Source: Acidimicrobiales bacterium (GTDB lineage Bacteria; Actinomycetota; Acidimicrobiia; Acidimicrobiales; Ilumatobacteraceae). Taken from it: a stretch of DNA of 9,151 nt. Shown here piece after piece: positions 6,192-9,151 of this stretch. Every line of letters starts with the position of its first letter. Position 1 is the first letter of the stretch. Position numbers and translations under genes: made by a program. The stretch spans positions 1-9,151 of the forward strand of contig JAURHL010000073.1 in NCBI GenBank assembly GCA_030833305.1, written 5' to 3'. Under the pieces are notes generated by a model, which saw nothing but the letters and a program-made list of their open reading frames with translations, was not told the origin of the DNA and did not search any database.

Positions 6192-6827
6192 GTGACATCC
6201 GGCGGTACATCCGTTCCCACGCTCCATTGGTCCGACTCGAGTGTCGAAGTGCACAAACTCGTCGTCGGCCCCTACGACAACAACGTGTTCGTGGTGCGTT
6301 GTCGATCCACGGGCGACGCGGTGCTCATCGACGCGGCGAACGAGCACGAGAAGTTGCTCGAGATCAGCGCGCGCTTGGGTGTACGTCGTGTTCTGGAAAC
6401 GCACGGTCACCACGATCACATCCAGGCCATCCCCGCCATGCGTGAAGCTGGTTACGAAGTGGCGGTCACCGCGATCGACGCTCCGATGCTGGGCGATCTC
6501 GGATACGACGTTTTCGTGGATCACGACGACGTGATCGAGGTCGGTCGCCTGCGCCTGCGATCGATCCTCAACCCGGGCCACACCCCGGGATCGATCTCGT
6601 TCCGAGTTCTCGACACCCCACTGTTGTTCACCGGCGACACCCTCTTCCCCGGTGGTCCGGGAGCGACCAAGTTCCCCGGTGGTGACTTCGACACCATCAT
6701 CGACTCCATCGACAATCTCCTCTTCGTGCACCCCGCCGACACCATCGTGCTCCCCGGTCACGGAGGCGACACCACCATCGGCGCGGAACGTCCGCACCTG
6801 AAGGAATGGGTCGATCGTGGGTGGTAA
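6192..6827 (+). CDS. Metallo-beta-lactamase-fold hydrolase (glyoxalase II-like)
   Basis: The 211-residue protein has the full zinc-site signature: H71, H73, D75 and H76 in THGHHDH (70-76), H130 in NPGHTPGS, D149 in FTGDTLFPGG, and H190 in VLPGHGGDT. The early YDNNVFVVRC strand (28-37) and the LIDAAN loop (45-50) are those of glyoxalase II-type thioesterases. The likely reaction is hydrolysis of a thioester or other ester in the cytoplasm; neither the glyoxalase II reaction itself nor a lactonase role can be decided from sequence. The frame is open far upstream, but that region is antisense to the LCP gene, so the GTG at 6192 is chosen; GTG at 6249 is an alternative. A GAGAAT hexamer at 6180-6185 could be a -10 for leaderless transcription. 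The desaturase-like gene overlaps its end by 11 bases. Confidence 0.88.
   Translation: MTSGGTSVPTLHWSDSSVEVHKLVVGPYDNNVFVVRCRSTGDAVLIDAANEHEKLLEISARLGVRRVLETHGHHDHIQAIPAMREAGYEVAVTAIDAPMLGDLGYDVFVDHDDVIEVGRLRLRSILNPGHTPGSISFRVLDTPLLFTGDTLFPGGPGATKFPGGDFDTIIDSIDNLLFVHPADTIVLPGHGGDTTIGAERPHLKEWVDRGW
6801..6805 (+). promoter_or_regulatory. Ribosome binding site of the desaturase-like gene
   Basis: AAGGA lies eleven bases upstream of the GTG at 6817, inside the end of the hydrolase gene. It supports that start over the in-frame ATG at 6847. Confidence 0.45.
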
Positions 6828-7782
6828 GTCGCCGCGACTCGGTGGGATGGTGGTCGACCACCATCCGCCGCTCGGTGGAGAAACCTCGCAGGTGTCACCC
6901 GACGGCCGCCTCACCTCGCGAACGCGTGACGAACTTCGACGCATCCCCTCGATCCGAAACGCCCTGTCGGTGCTGGGCGTCTACGGGCAGACCGTCGTCG
7001 TGCTGGTGATCGCGGTCCGACTGGGCCCGATCACGTGGATCCCCGTCTTCCTGCTCATGGGTCGGGCCCACGCCCAGTTCGCCTCGTTGATGCACGAATC
7101 GGCGCACCGACTGCTGTTTCGCAATCGGCGCGCGAACGACGTCGTGGGGCGATGGCTGATCGGATACCCCGCTTTCACGAACACCGATGCTTATCGCCGG
7201 GTGCACATGGCTCATCATCGCGAAGAGTTCGGGCCGAACGAACCCGACATCGCGCTGTACGCGAACTATCCGATCTCCGAAGCATCGTGGCGACGCAAGA
7301 TGTGGCGCGATGCCACCGGTCGTACGGGTCTGCGTTTGTTGGTCGATCAACTGCGCGGATTACGCAGTGACATCACCGTCGTTCGTCGATCGCAGCAACG
7401 AATCTGGTTCGTGCAGTTCGTCCTGCTGACGACGAGCATCCTGCTCGGCGTCTGGTGGGTGTACCCGTTGTTCTGGTTGTTGCCGTTCCTCACCGTCTGG
7501 CGCGTGATCAATCGACTTCGTTCGGTCGCCGAGCACGGCGGACTCGAGGCCTCGAACGACCGGCGCGTGGCCACGCATTCGGTGACACAGCATTGGTGGC
7601 CGCGATTCGCGATGGTCCCCTTCAACATCGGCTTCCATTTGGCCCATCACGTCGACGCCGGCGTGCCCTTTCGAAACCTGCCGCGATACCACCGCATGCT
7701 GTGCGAATCGGGCTATGTCGCCGTCGGGTACGAGTACCCGCGGTACCGCGACCTGTGGGCCGCCTTGCGCGTCGGTCGGTGA
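6817..7782 (+). CDS. Membrane fatty-acid-desaturase-like di-iron protein
   Basis: This 321-residue protein has the three histidine boxes of the membrane fatty acid desaturase/hydroxylase superfamily (PF00487): H93-ESA-H97, H130-MA-H133-H134 and H274-LA-H277-H278, plus a further EH at 239-240 in RSVAEHGG. These bind a di-iron centre on the cytoplasmic face. Two hydrophobic hairpins (about 49-85 and 196-228) give the expected four membrane helices, and the HHREEFGPNEPDI stretch (133-145) is typical of the second box. The reaction is O2-dependent desaturation or hydroxylation of a lipid-like substrate. Acyl-lipid, sterol or carotenoid substrates cannot be separated from sequence. It overlaps the hydrolase gene by 11 bases, so the two are probably translated together; the ATG at 6847 would remove the overlap. 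No ferredoxin or reductase partner is seen beside it. Confidence 0.88.
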   Translation: MGGKSPRLGGMVVDHHPPLGGETSQVSPDGRLTSRTRDELRRIPSIRNALSVLGVYGQTVVVLVIAVRLGPITWIPVFLLMGRAHAQFASLMHESAHRLLFRNRRANDVVGRWLIGYPAFTNTDAYRRVHMAHHREEFGPNEPDIALYANYPISEASWRRKMWRDATGRTGLRLLVDQLRGLRSDITVVRRSQQRIWFVQFVLLTTSILLGVWWVYPLFWLLPFLTVWRVINRLRSVAEHGGLEASNDRRVATHSVTQHWWPRFAMVPFNIGFHLAHHVDAGVPFRNLPRYHRMLCESGYVAVGYEYPRYRDLWAALRVGR

Positions 7783-7804
7783 CGAGAATGCCGCTCTGAC
7801 GTGG

Positions 7805-7835
7805 GGCGATGACCTCGATTCATCCGCCAAAATTT
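7805..7835 (+). terminator. Candidate terminator after the desaturase-like gene
   Basis: GGCGATGA (7805-7812) pairs with TCAT-C-CGCC (7820-7828), giving an eight-pair stem with one bulged C and a seven-base loop, followed by AAAATTT. The T-run is only three bases, so intrinsic termination would be weak. Its place between the desaturase-like stop and the sufC promoter fits a transcript boundary. Confidence 0.35.
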
Positions 7836-7847
7836 GCACTACGGTCA

Positions 7848-7872
7848 TAGGGGAAATTGGGGGTCGCCCCTA
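7848..7872. repeat. Inverted repeat overlapping the putative sufC promoter
   Basis: TAGGGG (7848-7853) and CCCCTA (7867-7872) are perfect six-base inverted arms with centres 19 bases apart, about two helical turns. The right arm runs into the putative -10 hexamer at 7871-7876. A competing tight hairpin, GGGG-TCG-CCCC (7860-7870), shares the right arm. This is a reasonable shape for a repressor site controlling the suf operon. It does not resemble the ACACT/AGTGT type I associate with SufR, and no regulator gene is in the window. Confidence 0.4.
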
Positions 7873-7876
7873 GACT
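7871..7876 (+). promoter_or_regulatory. Candidate -10 element of the suf operon (leaderless start)
   Basis: TAGACT lies seven bases before the GTG at 7884, so a transcript starting at the normal distance would begin at the start codon. No ribosome binding site lies in the intervening bases, and no good -35 hexamer is seen 16-18 bases upstream. Confidence 0.5.
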
Positions 7877-7883
7877 TCGCCTC

Positions 7884-8657
7884 GTGAGCGACTCCCCCAC
7901 CCTGTTCGCCGTGCATGACCTGCATGCCCGCCCCACCACCGAGGATGACGGCCCCGCCCCGGCCGACATCTTGAAGGGTCTGAACCTCACGGTGAACGCC
8001 GGCGAGGTGCACGCCATCATGGGTCCCAACGGTTGCGGCAAGAGCACGTTGGCCAGCTGTCTGTTGGCGTCACCCGAGTACGAGGTCACCAGCGGGCGCA
8101 TCGAGTTCAAGGGCGACGACATCACCGATTGGCCCACCGACGTGCGCGCCAAAGCCGGCCTGTTCCTCGGTTTCCAGTACCCCCAAGAGATCGCCGGCGT
8201 GTCGGTGATCCAGTTCCTCCGCCAAGCCCTGAGCGCCCGCAAGGGAATCGATTTGTCCGTGTTGGAGTTGCGTTTGGCCACCATGGACTGGATGAAGCGG
8301 CTGGGCATGGATTCGTCCTTCGTCGACCGCTATCTGAACGAGGGATTTTCCGGTGGTGAGAAGAAGCGCAACGAGATCATGCAGATGGCCATCCTCGAAC
8401 CCGATCTGGCCGTGCTCGACGAGACCGACTCTGGACTCGACATCGACGCGCTGCGCATCGTGGCCAAGGGCATCCGCGAGGTGCGCGCCGATCGACCCAC
8501 GATGGGGGTCGTGCTCATCACCCACTATCAACGTCTTCTCGACGAACTCGCTCCCGATCACGTGCACGTGATGGTGGACGGCCGGATCGTCGCCAGCGGC
8601 GGAATGGAGATCGCCGAGAAGCTGGAAGTCTCCGGATACGAGTCGTTCCGCCCGTGA
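7884..8657 (+). CDS. sufC: SufC, ATPase of the SUF iron-sulfur cluster scaffold
   Basis: SufC is the cytosolic ABC-type ATPase that, with SufB and SufD, builds Fe-S clusters. The 257-residue product has the complete ATPase set: Walker A GPNGCGKST (47-55), Q-loop Q98 in LGFQYPQEI, the SufC-type signature FSGGEKKRNE (155-164), Walker B LAVLDE (175-180) followed by TDSGLDIDAL, and switch H214 in ITHYQRLL. The FSGGEKKR and DETDSGLDIDAL blocks separate SufC from transporter ATPases. There are no membrane segments. I chose GTG at 7884 because a TAGACT hexamer seven bases upstream fits leaderless expression and the product then begins MSDSPTLFAV; a TTG at 7857 would add nine unlikely residues. Its stop overlaps sufS by four bases. 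Unusually, sufB and sufD are not the genes directly upstream. Confidence 0.96.
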   Translation: MSDSPTLFAVHDLHARPTTEDDGPAPADILKGLNLTVNAGEVHAIMGPNGCGKSTLASCLLASPEYEVTSGRIEFKGDDITDWPTDVRAKAGLFLGFQYPQEIAGVSVIQFLRQALSARKGIDLSVLELRLATMDWMKRLGMDSSFVDRYLNEGFSGGEKKRNEIMQMAILEPDLAVLDETDSGLDIDALRIVAKGIREVRADRPTMGVVLITHYQRLLDELAPDHVHVMVDGRIVASGGMEIAEKLEVSGYESFRP

Positions 8658-9151
8658 GCCACACCGTGGATTGGTCCGCCGTCAAGGCCGATTTCCCGGT
8701 TCTCCAACGTCGCATCGACGGACAACGGTTGGTGTACCTCGACTCGGCGAACACCTCGCAGAAGCCCAATGTGGTCATCGACGCCATGACCGACTTCATG
8801 CGTCACGGTTACGCCCCCATCAATCGCAGTGCCTACCGAATGGCCGGTGAGGCCACCGACGCCTTCGAGGGGGCGCGCGCGAAGGTCCAGAAGTTCATCA
8901 ACGCTCCCCACGCCCACGAGGTGGTGTTCACCAAGAACGCCACCGAGGCCTTGAACCTGGTTGCGTACAGCATCGGCAACGCTGCCTACTCCGATATTCC
9001 CGGATGCGAAGCACTCGTCCTTGGCCCGCAGCACTCGATCGTGGTCACCGAGATGGAGCACCACGCCAACCTGGTCCCGTGGCAGGAGATGGCTCGCCGC
9101 ACGGGGGCTGAGCTCGCCTGGCTCTCGCTCACCGACGACGGCCGGCTCGAC
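8654..9151 (+). CDS. sufS: SufS cysteine desulfurase, N-terminal part (cut by window edge)
   Basis: SufS is the PLP-dependent desulfurase that takes sulfur from cysteine for Fe-S assembly. The visible 166 residues, probably around 40% of the protein, show YLDSANTSQKP (28-38), the actinobacterial form of the usual YLDNAATSQKP; the AGEATDAFEGARAKVQKFI helix (64-82); the PLP phosphate-binding TKNATEALNLVA segment (93-104); and EMEHHANLVPW (133-143), whose histidine stacks on PLP. An insertion of about ten residues at 111-124 relative to the E. coli enzyme is, from memory, shared with other actinobacteria. The catalytic lysine and cysteine lie beyond the window. GTG at 8654 overlaps the sufC stop by four bases (GTGA), indicating coupled translation in one operon; no separate ribosome site is seen. 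A sufU gene downstream would be expected but cannot be checked here. Confidence 0.94.
   Translation, partial: MSHTVDWSAVKADFPVLQRRIDGQRLVYLDSANTSQKPNVVIDAMTDFMRHGYAPINRSAYRMAGEATDAFEGARAKVQKFINAPHAHEVVFTKNATEALNLVAYSIGNAAYSDIPGCEALVLGPQHSIVVTEMEHHANLVPWQEMARRTGAELAWLSLTDDGRLD

Noticed and set aside
7857..7883. TTG start for sufC, nine codons earlier
   Set aside because: It would put the start inside the inverted repeat and before the -10-like hexamer. The added residues are not typical of SufC.
1..9151. CRISPR array, tRNA, rRNA, transposase or phage genes
   Set aside because: No regularly spaced repeats, no cloverleaf or rRNA-like stretches and no transposase or integrase motifs were seen. 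The window is almost fully occupied by metabolic and housekeeping genes.

Overview
The window (about 9.15 kb, high GC) looks like ordinary chromosome of a free-living, high-GC actinobacterium. The reasons are an F420-type luciferase-like oxidoreductase of the mycobacterial Rv3520c kind, a two-subunit acyl-CoA dehydrogenase of the actinobacterial steroid-degradation type, a LytR-CpsA-Psr (LCP) cell-wall protein, an actinobacterial-style SufC/SufS pair, frequent GTG starts, and several starts without a ribosome binding site but with a TAGNNT hexamer just upstream. The class Acidimicrobiia is my best guess, but the sequence alone does not prove it. No rRNA, tRNA, CRISPR array, transposon, prophage or other sign of mobility was seen, and no gene-free stretch exceeds about 100 bases.

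Region 1 (1-4709) is a divergent catabolic cluster around a 79-base intergenic region (1723-1801). Leftward runs an LLM-class F420-dependent oxidoreductase, followed 15 bases later by a cyclase-family metal hydrolase cut by the left window edge. Rightward runs a tight operon of an acyl-CoA dehydrogenase subunit with its candidate catalytic glutamate, a second dehydrogenase subunit without one (1-base overlap), and a DUF2889 protein of unknown role (5-base gap). Together they suggest degradation of a bulky CoA-linked substrate such as a steroid or terpenoid acid. The substrate is inference.

Region 2 (4715-7782) holds a leftward LCP ligase-like membrane protein, convergent with the DUF2889 gene. 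Divergent from it, across another 79-base gap with a conspicuous inverted repeat, is a rightward pair that overlaps by 11 bases: a metallo-beta-lactamase-fold hydrolase and a four-helix membrane fatty-acid-desaturase-like protein.

Region 3 (7783-9151) starts an iron-sulfur cluster assembly operon: sufC (ATPase), then sufS (cysteine desulfurase), overlapping by 4 bases, with sufS cut by the right edge. sufB and sufD are not directly upstream; sufC appears to have its own, probably leaderless, promoter.

Most genes belong to known families. The least explained parts are the DUF2889 protein in the dehydrogenase operon, the chemistry of the divergent cluster, the substrates of the hydrolase/desaturase pair, and the regulatory palindromes in the intergenic regions.
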